A DNA stretch of 43,921 nt, taken from assembly GCA_913057245.1 (NCBI GenBank), contig CAJXNH010000027.1, positions 1 through 43,921 of the forward strand, read 5' to 3'. The position numbers were made by a program, and so were the translations under genes. Every line of letters begins with the position of its first letter. The first letter of the stretch is position 1. The DNA comes from an uncultured Phaeodactylibacter sp. (lineage in GTDB: Bacteria > Bacteroidota > Bacteroidia > Chitinophagales > Saprospiraceae). The notes beneath the pieces were generated by a model. It had not been told where the DNA came from, made no database searches, and saw only the letters and a program-made list of their open reading frames with translations. This document shows, in pieces, positions 43,703 through 43,921 of the stretch.

Positions 43703-43921
43703 TTATTCTACCAATATATTCTCAAGTTCATTGTAATATCGTGTCGCAATAAATTCCGCACCTGATTCATTGTAGTGTACATCATCAGCTAACATACTAT
43801 CATTAAACCCAGTAAACATATCAACAGCAATAACTTGTGATGTTGATGTGCTTTGGTTGGTAGCGATATTTAAAACTTCTTGTTGCATTTGGCTAAAATA
43901 GCTAGACAATTCAGATGTCAT
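43703..43921 (-). CDS. C-terminal end of an SGNH/GDSL hydrolase (partial)
   Basis: The frame enters from beyond the right edge of the window; the ATG at 43921 is at the very edge and need not be the start. The visible 72 residues end with IAVDMFTGFNDSMLADDVHYNESGAEFIATRYYNELENILVE. The DDVHYNESGAEFIA part is block V (Asp-x-x-His, catalytic pair) of SGNH hydrolases such as esterases and acyl-hydrolases. The gene ends 12 bp from the group II intron 3' end, which is convergent with it. Confidence 0.75.
   Translation of the reverse strand: MTSELSSYFSQMQQEVLNIATNQSTSTSQVIAVDMFTGFNDSMLADDVHYNESGAEFIATRYYNELENILVE

Overview
The window looks like a chromosomal segment of a member of the Bacteroidota, most likely of the Saprospiria/Lewinella type. 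The evidence is a PorE-like OmpA protein, a stray type IX secretion sorting-domain fragment, an archaeal/eukaryotic-type prolyl-tRNA synthetase, a DUF6913-like gene next to dapA, TAnnTTTG-type -7 promoter boxes, and mostly absent Shine-Dalgarno sequences. The phylum call is firm; the lower rank is inference.

Layout. (1) 65-4106, minus strand: a multi-PAS sensor gene in decay. It carries two in-frame stops, an internal loss of about half a PAS domain, and a complete IS1380-family element (871-2509, perfect terminal repeats, CTAA target duplication) whose own transposase frame also has an in-frame stop. (2) 4693-12234: a SelO/YdiU protein AMPylase, a di-heme cytochrome c peroxidase lipoprotein, a YdjM-like membrane protein, a FadL/OmpP1-like barrel, and a Trp- and Arg/Ser-rich exported protein divergent from proS. 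(3) 12462-16864: proS, then an AT-richer run of Crp-type regulator, DUF2141 protein, membrane protein, SRPBCC lipoprotein and a truncated SDR. (4) 17080-21323: a large SGNH / beta-propeller / HEAT / cytochrome c lipoprotein and a ThuA-domain lipoprotein, probably one extracytoplasmic carbohydrate-related operon. (5) 21298-34947: a DinB-like protein, polA, an RND pump with its adaptor, kptA, moaE, a G/T-skewed repeat tract, a PorE-like OmpA protein, dapA, a DUF6913-like gene and accA.

(6) 35247-41588 is the accessory region. tRNA-Asp(GTC) has a strong promoter and is followed at once by an 18-nt inverted repeat enclosing two 11-bp iterons. Next come a CRISPR array of 10 repeats and 9 spacers with no cas genes in the window, about 600 bp of palindrome-rich non-coding DNA, and an AT-rich type III restriction-modification operon (mod-res). 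This reads as a small defence island seated at a tRNA gene. (7) 41673-43921: a TPR protein with an HELIH putative zinc-peptidase motif, the 3' end of what looks like a shrunken group II intron, and the C-terminal end of an SGNH hydrolase running off the window.

No single unmistakably new system was found. The strongest candidates for a second look are the tRNA-adjacent iteron/inverted-repeat element with its cas-less array, the TPR-HELIH protein, the mini group II intron, and the Trp/Arg-Ser-rich protein next to proS.
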